NCBI GenBank assembly: GCA_949592205.1
Contig: CATIUR010000001.1
Span: 70,661,559-70,725,558 of the forward strand
Direction of reading: 5' to 3'
Origin: Helichrysum umbraculigerum
Lineage: Eukaryota; Streptophyta; Magnoliopsida; Asterales; Asteraceae
Length of the DNA: 64,000 nt
Of the stretch, positions 47,274 to 58,969 are shown piece by piece (the first letter of the stretch is position 1; every line of letters begins with the position of its first letter). The position numbers and the translations under genes were made by a program. Under the pieces are notes generated by a model, which did not search any database, was not told where the DNA came from, and saw only the letters and a list, made by a program, of their open reading frames with translations.

Positions 47274-49769
47274 TGATGAGCCCCCAGCGGTCGGTAAGGG
47301 AAATTACTTACCCTTTGTCGTTTCACAGGCTGCCGGAGGCGAGCATCAGTGGGGTGTTTTAAATTTGTAATTGCGGGGCCTAAGTTTTCCCTAACAATGC
47401 TAATCCTAAGGGTGAGCAAGTGGTAGGTATGACCTAGAGTCGTTCTTCAAACCGACTGAATTGAAACTAAGGCGTGGCAGATGAGGGCTTTCAAACTAGT
47501 GAAGGGTTAATAAAATAGTGGGGGAGTTTTGGTTTTTATATTAACTAACTTAGGCAAGTAAATAAATAAAAGTGAAATAAAAATAAAATTTAAAGCAAAT
47601 AAAATAAAGATAGTGTTTGCTGAGATTACGCTAATTAAGTTATGGGATGATATTTGGAGAAACTGTTGTGAAAGATATTAGTTAATTATCATTCTTGAAT
47701 ACTTGTATGTAAACACTAGATTCCCTACTAATTAAAATCCCATTAGCATGTCACACCAGGAGCTAGGTTATGGTAACATTACAAAGTATTTAGAATAATA
47801 AGCAAGATCTTAATTATGGTTTAATAATACTTTCCTATGAACGGGAACAAAATCTTAAGGTACTAGACATAACTGAATCATATAACGATTCCTCGTCATC
47901 CTAACAGAAACGTATATTTAAAAAGTTCATTTATGACTTTAAACCAGCCCTTGCTTAAGACTACCCAATAAATCCCCTAGTTATCCACAGCGTTCCTCAA
48001 TTTAAGTGGTTCCACCGCTTCAAACCTTGGCCATGTCTTGTCCTACGATAATCCCCCATGTAGCCTTGCGGTTCCATAGTTTCATACCTTTGACAAATTA
48101 TATTGACACAGATTACTGACTACCTTTTAATTGGACGTCTTTAAAAAGGTGTTGTAATCACGTTTATTGGTGGAAAGGCGATAGATTAATTTGAAGTTTA
48201 AAAGTCTATTTAGAAAGGTTAATTAAACTAGGTTTCTCATTTTATATATTAGTCCGTAATATAACTACCTTCCGTCGTTACGCAGCTTCCACGTATTTGT
48301 ACTACACGTAAAGTGTTTCCAACGCTATACTAAGTAACAGTCGAATAGGGGCCATCATATTATTTCATAATATTATACCGTTTAGTAATATGACTACCTT
48401 CGGTCGTTCCTCGACTTCCATACATTTGTACTCCACCTTGAAGTGTTTCCAGTACTATATCGAGCAACAGTCGAATAGGAGCCGTCATATTATTTCACGA
48501 AAATTAAGACCATTTATATTTTACTACTATGATGATCCTAAGGCAACAATCAAACAAGAACATGCAATAAAATGATCAAAGCAATACTTCTGATCTTTAA
48601 TATTTAATTATACATCATCCCATAATTAACTAACTGCATCGCAAGCAAACACAACAAGCGTACTACTCTCTAATCATGGCAATAACTAAATCTAGCATAA
48701 TCAATATAAACGTAATTAATTAAGATAGATAAGGATAGAAAGAACCAGGATTAAATGCGAGAGAGAATAGACTTGAATTAATTAGAGTTGCTCCAAGCGT
48801 ACACCAAAGATTACAAATACGTTCCTCACCAAAGACTATAATCATGTTCCTTGCTTCTATTCTAACTAGCCTAATACTATTTTAAAGTAAGAAAATAAAG
48901 AAAGAAAGAAAAGCTAGAAACTAGAAAGAAAGTGTGTTTTCCAAAGTGTGGAAAGTATGGTGCATGTTCAAATGAAACCCATGGCTCTAATTTATAGGAG
49001 AGTGTTGGTGCATTTTAGCAAGTGGAAGCTCACAATAGCAAAAGGTGGAAAAGGTGGTGCACCGGGTACGAAAAAGGGTGTAAAGGTGGTGCACGAGGTA
49101 CGGAAAAATGCGTAAAGGTCTAGCACCGGGTACACGCAAGGACCAAAAAGCGGGAATCGTGCAGGAGGTGGCAGCCGGCGGCAGCCAGGTGGTGGCCGGC
49201 AGCAGCCTGGTGGTGGCCGGCGGCGGCCTGGTGGCTGGCCGGCGGCGGCTGGTTGCTACCCGCACCAGTTCGTCGCCTGTTGCCTCGTTTCTCGATTCGT
49301 GCGTGTTTTCTTCGTTACGCGTCCGTTTGCGTTGATTCTTTTTGCGTTGGATTTGTAATTCAAAAACGAAGCTTTTGATGAAAAGAAATCCCAAAAATAT
49401 ATCTCTGAACTTTAGATGAGTCGTACGAATCGTTTGGCTCTTCCAGGGTACGTAGAATCTTCATTCTTCGTCCGTTTTTGTTGATTCTTCTTCTGTTGGA
49501 TTCGTAATTTGAAAACGAACATCTTGGATGAGATGGATGTTAGTGATGGGCACTTTTTTCTTGAAATCTCATTTTTATGTCCTAAATCTTCAAACGTGCG
49601 TGGAATCTTCGTTTTCTACCCGTTTTGCTTGATTTTCATCGTGCAACCTTGTTTTGACCATCTTGGAATAATACTATTGATTTGTACTGTATTTGAGTTA
49701 AAATGCCAAGAATCATTCCAGAATGAGAGAGATATCGGTAGTAAAAACGTGACTTTTTAAGCGATATCA
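47274..49769 (-). repeat. 3' LTR of the Athila-type element
   Basis: 2496 bp, TGATGAGCCCCC...GCGATATCA. It contains a duplicated block of about 130 bp beginning CTACCTTC(C/G)GTCGTT (48264 and 48397), a minus-strand CTATAAATTAG TATA box near 48990 and a GC-rich GGTGGCCGGCGGC minisatellite (about 49165-49250). Confidence 0.92.
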
Positions 49770-51543
49770 AGTATCCCACACTTAGAACTTTGCTTGTCCT
49801 CAAGCAAACTCAAATTTCAAGCATGGTTAAAGATATGTAGATAATGAAATATTTTAAGGCGGAACTTTTTACTGAGGGGGTTTTGGAAAAATAAAATATT
49901 CGTGCTTTTGAGAAAGTAAGGTTGTAATCTTTAGGAGCATGCTTTTGATCTTTAATCTTGGATACATGACTAGGCGATCCTCTCAAGGTGGTCACTCCAA
50001 TCACTCAAAGTGTTTAGGGTTTCCTATTATAATATTATCAATCACTCAGAACGCCAGTCATGTATCGTTTATCGTCATAGGCTTGATCGAGAATCAAATC
50101 GTTACCTTTTTAATGAGCACGAAGTTGATCTAGCCACAATCATTCTAGGAGAGGTGATGTAGGGTTTTTGGAGTGGAGTGTTGGTGATATGAGAGGGGGT
50201 TGTGTTGGTTTTTCATAACTTTTTTTTTTTTTTTTTTGTGAAGAGGAAAGTTGGGATTTTTGGGAGGATTAACGCCCTTTTTCTTTTGGGAGGAGTCTTT
50301 TGGGTTCAAGAATGATGTGATTCGATCTCCTTTGTACTCACCAGTTCGGATTTGAAATGTATAACATGAGCAAGTTCTGATTCTAAACGTATACATCGGC
50401 ACACTCAAGAATCGAAAAAGTGAAGCATTAAAAGTGAATGCTTTTTATATGGCTCAAGGTACCTCACGAATCGAAAGTTGGTTTGTTATGTGCCTAGTCA
50501 TGCGATGCTCTTTATGGGATTACTAAACTAGTCTTTCAAAGGAATTCATATTTTATTTATCCTTCTTCCCCAAAGTAAATCATTCTTTATCTAAAATTTT
50601 CATTTTCAACATATTTTTAACTCAATTTTGAAAATTTTGTTTACTTTTTGGAGGAGGATGGTCTAAAGAGCAACGAGTTTAGAATCAAGCATATACCATT
50701 ATCCATTTTATAGTAGTGTAACTACTGCTATCCCATACTTAAAGGAACATCGTCCTCGATGTTATTCTAAGTTCTGACTAGGGTAAAATCCCACAGTTAG
50801 GATTGAAACATCTAAGACATATTCTTTTAGCAGTGTGTGTTGGGTTTGAATCCCACACTTAGTGATAAGCATAGTGGATATGGTATATTTATAACGAAGG
50901 AAAGAGACTAGTATAGAAGTACTCCCCAGTATTTGCAGTGTTCCATGGTATGCGTTTGCCGAACTTCGTCTTGCTGGGTTCACTCTTGATCAAGTCCTCT
51001 GGTGATTGGTCTCGTAGGTATGAACACGTTGGATATACTTTCTTTGATGCGTGGCGTCAAAAACTTGATGCGTCAGGCAGAAACTTGTGTGTATATCCAA
51101 GTGTGAAAGATAGTCGGAGACTTCATCACTTCTTGGAATGTAAAGTTGCGGAAATGTAAAACACTGGTTGCCTCCCGAGAAGCACTTTTTTAAAGTCGAG
51201 AGCTTGACTTCTTCTCTTCTAGCTAGATGGAGATGGATGCATCCCTGGGATCCCCTTTGTTGATGTTGTGAGCCGTAGGTTGCGGAAAAATATATCGAGG
51301 TGGATAGATTCTCATGAAATGATTGACTATTGTCGTAATCAATTCAAGTGGACTATCTCTCGATGTCTGCTTGTAGTTCAGTAGATGCTCTGAAGTTGTC
51401 CTTGCAAGTCCGTAAAGTCTGAAGGTGATGTAATCGACTGCTTTAGTGACAGTCCCACTAGGATAGGTCATGGTGGTTGTGTATGTCTTGACAACCTCTC
51501 TTGGCGGTGGGTTTTGCTAGAGAGAGCATACAAACGCCAAGAA
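49770..51543 (-). other. 3' non-coding region of the Athila-type element
   Basis: Next to the LTR is GTATCCCACACTTAGAACTT..TGTCCTCAAGC (minus-strand PPT AAGTGTGGGATACT), a block also recognisable in the left gypsy element. A T-run at 50220-50238 and CTCCCGAGAAGCAC at 51174 follow. An 82-codon minus ORF at 51223-51471 has no recognised motif. Pol should be here and is missing. Confidence 0.7.
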
Positions 51544-52950
51544 TTACAGTTTTATGCTTTCAAAGTTCTCGGTCTTGGGGTCTCCATTGAATCTTCTGAT
51601 GGATGTGCACAGGTCCTTGATTTGCCGGTGCTGATGGTTGTTGAATGGAAAGTCGGATTCTGAGAAAACTAGAGTAAGCTGACGAAGTATCTCCTTGCAT
51701 CCTGAGTAGAATAGGAACTTCATTCTGGAGTTACTCTTCCGTTGTTGAATCTCCCGTATATGGATCGTAACAAAAGTGGCGATATCAAGTGGTGATTCAG
51801 GTGTAACCCTAAAGGGTCGTTCGCGTCTTGATTCCTCCCAAACGAGATCACTAAGTTCTTCAATCATTAACTCAATTTGTTTTTCCATAGTGGAGTTGAT
51901 AACCATATATCCGCTTTCCTTGGAACTGAGGTGATCTTCTCTACTTAGCAAGTTAAGCAATGATGTGAGGTCATTCATCACTGAAATGTTGGCACGACTG
52001 CTCGGATGTCCAGTAGTTTCTTTCATATGCGCTCTAATGGATCCTAACATCTCCCATTGCGTTGAGGTGAATGGGATGTTAGATCTTTTAAGGGCATTGT
52101 AGATCCTAGCATAAGTCCATTTCTGTTGTTGACAGAATTGCAGTTCAGCAGGGGAAAGAGTAAGCAGGTCGATTACGCTACTTATTCCTCCCACCACTTT
52201 GTCGAATCTTTGGGTGAATTCATTGAGTACTTTGGGATCGGTGATGGTTTGTAGTTGGTATCTAGTGCGTTTGGAATATTCCTCCAGTGTTTCTCTTCTC
52301 ATGGGATGGTTGTGGTTACTTCCTGCCATTTCATTAGTGGTACACGGGTTGAGTGGCGGTCTGCTTTTTCTGTCTTCTTCTTCCATCTTTCTCGTTCCAA
52401 TTACTTCCATCGTTGGGTTGTTTGCTGATGGAGATGCGTTTTTCATCCCTTGTCCAATTCGTCGGAGGTCAATCGTGAAATATGGCGTGATTGCCATTTC
52501 CTTGCTAGATTTCCTTTCACTTATCGACTTTGCGGTTTCTTCGTCTTTGGCGGTCTTCATGGAGATCATGTACATATCGGCTTGGTCTCCAGCGTTAGGA
52601 TTGCCGATATGGAAAGTGATGGTTTCTTCCTGAGACTGCAAGCTGATGGTTTGTGCGAAGACGTTGATGATTGCCTTGGCCGTATTCATGAAAGGTCTTC
52701 CTAGTATGATTGGGATGTGTACGTCTTCCTGCATATCCATTACTACAAAATCTGCTGGGTAAAGAAATTTGTCAATCCTAACTAAAAAAATTTCAGCTAT
52801 TCCCCTAGGGTATTTGACTGAGTGGTCTGCAGGCTGTATGGTCATTTCGGTAGGTCGAAGATTTTCTAATTCAAGCCTCTTGAAAAGCGAGTATGGCATA
52901 AGATTAATACTAGCTCCTAAATGGGCGAGAGAACAGATAATGCCTGAATT
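51544..52950 (-). pseudogene. Athila-type protease plus C-terminal domain of unknown function
   Basis: Same frame as the gag piece at 52951-53412, separated by one TAA. The protease starts HLGASINLMPYSLFKRLEL, where the family has a catalytic aspartate in DLGAS; here the codon is CAT (His), so the enzyme should be dead. It continues through IAEIFLVRIDKFLYPADFVV and PIILGRPFMNTAKAII. Instead of an RT, about 290 further residues follow, rich in Ser/Arg/Glu, with YARIYNALKRSNIPFTSTQW, MEKQIELMIEELSDLVWEES and a terminal CTSIRRFNGDPKTENFESIK. I recognise no domain in this tail. It is open for over 400 codons, so it may have been under selection as a separate function. Confidence 0.75.
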
Positions 52951-53661
52951 TTAGATAGAACAGGGGAGAGTAAAACGTCCGGTATCTCCGAGTTTTTCAA
53001 GAATGATATTTTTCAAGATAGCTGAACATTTCTCGTTCAGCGGGACATTGGGTACTTCGGGTACCTTATCCTTGGTTGTAAAAAGTTTTCTGAAGTACTT
53101 TTTAGAATGAACTTCAGAGGTGGTATCTAGGAATTTCCTATCAAGCTTAAAAGACTTAAGCTTGTCGGGTCGTTGTTTAAGACGAACCGGAAATGGGATT
53201 TTCCTATTTGATGTAGACTCTAAATCTATTGTCGATGGGACAATAAGTGGTTCCTTCACCGGAGAAGAAACCGTAGGTAGGCTATGTGCTACCTGAGAGT
53301 CTTGAATATGAGAAGCCTCCTTATGGCAACTAGTTGGACTATCCTGAGGTTTAGCGTTAATACGTTGTGCTAATTGTCCTAATTGGGATTCGAAAGCTTT
53401 TAACAAAGTCAAATAGTCTCTTAAGAAGAGATCAGTTTGGTCTTGTCTAGCCGAGATTCCTTGAATGACTTGTATCAGGGTGTCGTCAAAACTAGAGGTT
53501 TGTGAGGGAGAGGGTTCGGAAGGTTGGAATTGGTAAGTTGGTGGGCTATTCCTAGGTGGGTAAGGAGAATGGTTAGTATTGGGTGAAGTTAGATGAGATT
53601 GTGGAATTTAGGCTGAGTGGTTCATGTTAGCACAGTTAAGGCAAGTTTGAACTTGACAGAC
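52951..53661 (-). pseudogene. Athila-type gag, C-terminal part
   Basis: The frame from the nested LTR (TSD 53662-53666) shows a knuckle-like CLNCANMNH without the final Cys, a stop, a Pro/Ser/Gln-rich stretch, then FLRDYLTLLKAFESQLGQLA, PFPVRLKQRPDKLKSFKLDR, VPNVPLNEKCSAILKNIILE and GDTGRFTLPCSI before a TAA. This is the conserved end of Athila gag leading into protease ('...ECSAIL...FTIPC'). Confidence 0.82.
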
Positions 53662-53666
53662 TTGTT

Positions 53667-55061
53667 TGTTTGGGGCTAAATTTTATAGTTAGAATACAGG
53701 ATCATGAAGTCTCTAGTTACTATTGAAAATTATATCTAAGATCATGCATATGTTCAGGATAAAGATAAGACTAAGGATCCTGAGATTCTATGTTTATATA
53801 ATACAGGTAATCAAGATCTTGGATATATCCAGGATCACACTTGAATCAAGGATCCCGATTATAGATGAGTATTTAGGTATATTCAGGATCCTGAGTACTA
53901 TAGAAATATCATATATACTCAGGATCTTACATATGTTTAGGATCTTGAATGGTCAGGATCCCGAATATATTAAGTATCTCAGGATCAGATGTTACTAATG
54001 TTTATTTGTCAGTTTATGTTCAGGATCTTGGATATTCAGGATCCCGGGTGATCAGGATCGAGGATATATTCGGTATCCTAGGTAAAACGTCACCAATATT
54101 TATTTGACCGTTATGTACCTTGACCAAGTCTACCAGGAGTTAAACGTGGGTCAATCATGCCTATATTTAAGAATTAAGGCTTATTCAAGTTGAGAAGAAG
54201 TCAAGAAAAACGTGTAAAAGGCTGGGTCAATATGGAAGACTGGAGGATCCCGAGAATCTCAGAGGATCCCTGATTTTCAGGAATTATTTGTTATTCAGTC
54301 CTAGTATAAATATGAGGCAAAGGTGATCATTTTAGGCTATCTTCTACACATTCTCCACACCCAATTACACCCATACTCTGCTCAAATACGTTCATACACC
54401 AACACTTAACCATTTTCTTCACCGAATCACATACAAATTCACTTAGTTTGATCATATTTGTGCTCTTTAGTTTGTAATCTTTCATTTTTACTTAATAAGA
54501 TCAACAAAGGCAAGGATCGATTGATCCTTCCCGAGGTTTTATGCCGGCGATCAACCTTGATCAAGGGCTTTCCTCGTACATCCTTGTGTCGATCGCATTT
54601 ACTTTACGTTTCCGTCGTTTAATTTGCATTTCATTGATCTTTTGATCATAAATTCTGCATTATCCTGATTTTATCCTAAATTTATTATAAGTATACGTAT
54701 TTATTTCATTTGTGATCACGTTTTTATCATAAAATTAGCTTCAGAATTCTGTTTCATGCATTTTTATTGATCGTAATCATATTTTTTATTGCATAACTTG
54801 CATTATCCTTAAAATATTTTGCATTTTACTTAAACTTTTGGAATAATCTTGTTCACAAACACTTGTTTTCGTTATTAATCATCTCTTTAACAAGGATCAT
54901 CGTTTATATAGATATAAACCACATTTTTATTCAAAATTATTATTTACTAATATAGATAATCGTGTTTCCACATAATTATCTTGAAAGTAACTTCAAGCAC
55001 TAAAACCTCACTTTTCTAAATTTGATCACTTAATTGCCTAGTGTAATTTTTGACCAAAACA
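53667..55061 (+). mobile_element. Inverted, diverged Tat-family solo LTR inside Athila gag
   Basis: TSD ttgtt (53662-53666, 55062-55066). It starts TGTTTGGGGCT and ends TTTTTGACCAAAACA, the reverse of the host LTR ends, so it points opposite to every other Tat LTR here. It has TATAAATATGAGGC (54305-54318), many GGATC(C/T) sites (53700-54300) and the conserved structured block (54490-54600). At 1395 bp it is about 300 bp longer than the other three and diverged in U3. Confidence 0.87.
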
Positions 55062-55066
55062 TTGTT

Positions 55067-55378
55067 GTTGTTGACTTTTCAATTCCTTAATCTCCTTGGT
55101 TAGGTCTGCCATTTGCTGAGTGAGAGTTTTGATAGCTTCATTTCCGAGTGTAGTTGGTGGATTCACTATTGAGGAGTGATTTTCACTGTTCCAAAATGGT
55201 CATTTTCTCAATAAGGCTGCAAGCTTCATTTGCCATACAGTCTATAAAACTGCCTTGAGAGGCGGTATCAAGTAAAGGACGGTGATGTGGGAAGAGACCA
55301 TTGTAGAAAACGCACAACTGGTCTGAGCGATCAAATCGATGATTTGGACATTTCTTAAGTAATTTCTTAAAGCGTTCC
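55067..55378 (-). pseudogene. Athila-type gag, middle part
   Basis: Reads WERFKKLLKKCPNHRF, QLCVFYNGLFPHHRPLLDTA and IDCMANEACSLIEKMTILEQ, the most conserved part of Athila gag. After a stop near 55183 it continues degraded up to the inverted Tat LTR. The upstream part is beyond the nested Tekay-type solo LTR, at 58347. Confidence 0.85.
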
Positions 55379-55383
55379 CATGC

Positions 55384-58341
55384 TGTGACACCCGTCAAAT
55401 TAGGACTAGTTATTAGTTCCTAATCATTTAGAAATACATGTAATTAGTACTATGTAATAGGCGAATTGTGTGTATCAATATATATATTGATGAATATATA
55501 TCAGTACGCGATTATATTAAATCGTGCATTATCATATCGGCCAAATTCCGATTTATTTATATGGACGTTGGTGAACCTATTTTATTAAATAATATGAAAT
55601 TATTTAACAACATTATTAATTCCTAAATATTATTTTGATAATATTTTATAAGTATTTCGTATCGTATAAAACACTCATACGCGCCCAAAAACGCACGATT
55701 CGTGCCCAACAATTAAAACCAACCAAAGTTATATTTTCATAACTTCAAGTAAAGTATTTTGATAAAATACTTCCACTATAAATATTGAAAGTTATATCGA
55801 AAAACAAAACGTTTAGTTTAAACGTCATTTAAACGTCATGATATTTAATAATCGTAAAACGATTACACAAACTATCACTAACACTTTGTCAAAACATTTT
55901 ATAAATGTTTCCAAATATTATTTGAGTAATACTACAATCAAAATTATCGACATTTCATTCGTTAATTATAACACGTACGTGTAACGTATAAAACATAAAC
56001 GAACGTTTAAACGACCGGGGAAACGAACACCGCACGGAGCGCAAAATCGAGGAACAAAATTTGGAGACACCACACATGGTGGGGCCACCACAACCAGTTT
56101 TCAAACCATGGGAACAAGATCCACAAAACGTGGATCTTGTTGAGGAAGTTTCTTGACTTTAACCGCCACCATCATCTCATCTCTTCATTCAATCACCAAC
56201 TCAATCTCTCTCATTCTCTCTCTAATCTCTGATCTTTCTCTCTCTAAAATCAGCCACTTTCACCACCATAATCCACCATCAAAACCTCTTTGGATCATCA
56301 AGTCGATTGAAGCAAAAACGATCACGAGAACGCGAGCTACACTTCCACCTTTTCGGATTCTTCATACGATCATTGTAAGAATCCCGACACTTTCGTAAAA
56401 TACTTGTATTATGTTTATATAGATGATATATTGTTCATACAACTTGTTAATGTCCAAAACTAAATCTTAAAAACGTTTTTCATAAGTATATATGTATGAC
56501 ATATTCTGTCTCTCAAAAATAGTCCCACAAAATCGTTCATAACTTGAGCTCTAGGAAGAGTTAGACAACGAATTATTTTTTAAAAGTTGCGTATTGAAAA
56601 GAGATACAACTTTCATGTTTTACACTTTTTCTAGAAATGTACTCATTTTTAGCTACGAACCAATCTTTAGGACTGGTCTGATGATTGTCAAAAACCGAGT
56701 TCGGTTCCTTCGCAAATTTTATTAAATATCGAGATGAACTTATAAAATTACCATAAAGTGCAGATTTAAACTAGACCCATAGGGGAACATGTGTGATTTT
56801 TGGTAGATCTTGATTCGGACTGGAACTAGTCAAAACGAGTGGACAAAAACGTATAAAAATCTGATGGAATAACCTTTAATCACTGACCCTTTAGTGACAC
56901 AACTTTTGGTCGCTGACCCCATCCGCGACCAACCCCTTAAGTCAGTGACCCCTTCAGTGACCAAACTCCCTAAGTCACTGATGCCATCAGCGACCAACTC
57001 CCTTTTGATCAGCTTTGACCATCAGCTTTAACCAGCTTTGACCATCAGTTTTGATCAGCTTTGACCATCAGCTTTGACCAGCTTTGACCATCAGCTTTGA
57101 CCAGCGAGTTGACTATCTTTGACCAGAGAGTTGACCAGCTTTGACCAGCGAGTTGACTTTTGTTGACTTTCGTATAAATTTTATTTTTAACCACAAACTT
57201 TGAAATTTTACACTTTCGAACCCCAACTTCCGGATACAAATGCATATATACTTTCGGATAAGTATACACGAACAAATATATAAGTATACAACACAACGAT
57301 GACTCATATAATAATAATACTTTTAAATTATTATTACAAACTATCACCAACGGGCCGTACATATTTTCAAAGCTCAAACATAATCAACAATCAAAGTATT
57401 TGGACATAACTAGTTGATGGACAACTAGCATAGATGGTCTGTTGAGACATCTAATCATTAAAACCTTGCGCGTTTAGGACGCCCAGCCGGTTTCAGTCGT
57501 TGGAGACAACATCATTCATCTTGAACAACATCATATATTATTGCTTGATAGCAACTCATTAAACTCAGGTGAGTCTCATATCCCCTTTTTAAATGCTTTT
57601 ACTTAGGGGTGAGATACATGCTCAATTTGCTTTTACATGTGAACACAAGTACAAAACATCGCTGTATGCTACATGAGTTGTTTTCACTAATCAATCTAAG
57701 TCCTCTAGCATAGTTTGGTAATACTTTGTAGCGTGAATGTTAGTGTATGGTACCATATGGGACTGACAATCCCCGTCCGGGTCAGCAAGCACTGACTGGT
57801 CAAACGGATGCATTATCATTTGTTTATACGTGTGTTGATTAGGCACACGCATAGAGGCACCCTCTCTCAGGCACTTAAGTGTGATCCTGACCTCTCAGTT
57901 AAGCTCAGACTATGTGCTCATGGCTGTATATACCTATATTTGATTAATTTCAATTATCATTAAATCTTGTGGATCATACATTGTTCTTATCATTAAACCT
58001 GTGAGCTCACTAGCTTTATAGCTGACCTTTTAGCATGTATTCTCAGGTTCGCAGCAGCAGTAGGTCTGCTCATTCAGGATGCCCATTAGCTCGAGTCTCA
58101 TGCAAACATCAGGAGATTGTCATGCATTACTATATTTTGTATAATTAGTTATGCCATAGAATCTCTATCATTTAGAACTTGAGCTTTTGTAAGCCATATT
58201 ATAACCGTGCAAAACTTTATAATATCAATGTATTGTAAACGACGTATGTAGAGTCGTTCATTTTGTAATCTTGTGCTTTGTGTATTGATTAGTCGCGCCC
58301 CAAACCGACTCGCTTCCGCATCATAATTTGTGGGTGCGACA
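55384..58341 (+). mobile_element. Solo LTR of a Tekay-type element inside Athila gag
   Basis: 2958 bp, TGTGACACCC...GGGTGCGACA, TSD catgc (55379-55383, 58342-58346). It splits the gag motif YDAW|ERFK between its tyrosine-aspartate and tryptophan codons. It is related to the gag-only element's LTR: shared CGGGGAAACGAACACCGCACGG-like block near 56015, CGAGAACG..AGCTACA near 56325, GGGACTGACAATCCCC at 57759-57774, and TATTCTCAGGT near 58040. It also has a palindrome-rich patch (56875-57000) and a TTTGACCATCAGC tandem (57005-57180). No internal DNA remains. Confidence 0.92.
57005..57180. repeat. TTTGACCA(T/G)CAGC short tandem repeats
   Basis: Units of about 11-12 bp (TTTGACCATCAGC, TTTGACCAGC, GAGTTGACC) follow one another for about 175 bp, in the part of the LTR where the gag-only element has its GACACAA palindrome array. 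Confidence 0.85.
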
Positions 58342-58346
58342 CATGC

Positions 58347-58784
58347 ATCATATATTGATTCATCATGGACTTGACGGAAGTTTATGATGTTGGTCCTAAA
58401 CATGGCTTGTTTTGATGGGGGGAAATATTTGGCCAAAAATTTGGTTGCTAATTCTACCCAAGAGGTTATAGAGTTAATCTCTAGTCCTTCAAACCAGGTT
58501 TGTGCATGAAGAGTGAGTGAGTAGGGAAATAGGTATAGATAGACTATGTCCTGGTTAACCCCAATCGGCTTAAATGAGTTGGATAAGGAAATGAATTTGT
58601 CAAGGTGTGAGTTGGGATCATCATTTGGTAGGCCACGGAATTGATAGAGGTTTTGGACTAACTGAACAATATGGGGCTTTAATTCAAATGAGGCTCCATC
58701 GGTTTCTGGATAGACAATTGGTCCTCCTCGACCTTTAATCAAAGGTTTAGAGTCATCAGCGAGAGTGATACGTGCAGCTGTCAT
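58347..58784 (-). pseudogene. Athila-type gag, N-terminal part
   Basis: The ATG at 58784 (MTAARITLADDSKPLIKGRG) lies about 160 bp downstream of the PBS. Motifs are FELKPHIVQLVQNLYQFRGL, DPNSHLDKFISLSNSFK, LYLFPYSLTLHAQTWFEGLE, SITSWVELATKFLAKYFPPS and NFRQVHDESIYDA, typical of the retrotransposon gag domain. The frame is open to the point where the Tekay-type LTR is inserted. Confidence 0.9.
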
Positions 58785-58945
58785 AGTCTTGTTGGCAGGT
58801 GGTTGAGTAGTTGAATGGATAGGGGTGGTAATTTCTAAAAGTAGTAAAAAAAAGGAAAAACAAATAAAGACGTATGCGTTTAAGGAATTCTAAAGGTTCA
58901 CTAGTAAGTAAGTTCGTCTTAACGCCTAAGGATCGTACAGTTGGT

Positions 58946-58963
58946 TCCCCAGCAGCGGCGCCA
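58946..58963 (-). promoter_or_regulatory. PBS of the Athila-type element, tRNA-Asp type
   Basis: The minus strand reads TGGCGCCGCTGCTGGGGA, six bases from the 5' LTR. Confidence 0.85.
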
Positions 58964-58969
58964 AAAACT

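Noticed and set aside
53723..53998. 91-residue plus-strand ORF
   Set aside because: Ile/Arg/Leu-rich translation of GGATC repeats in the inverted Tat LTR.
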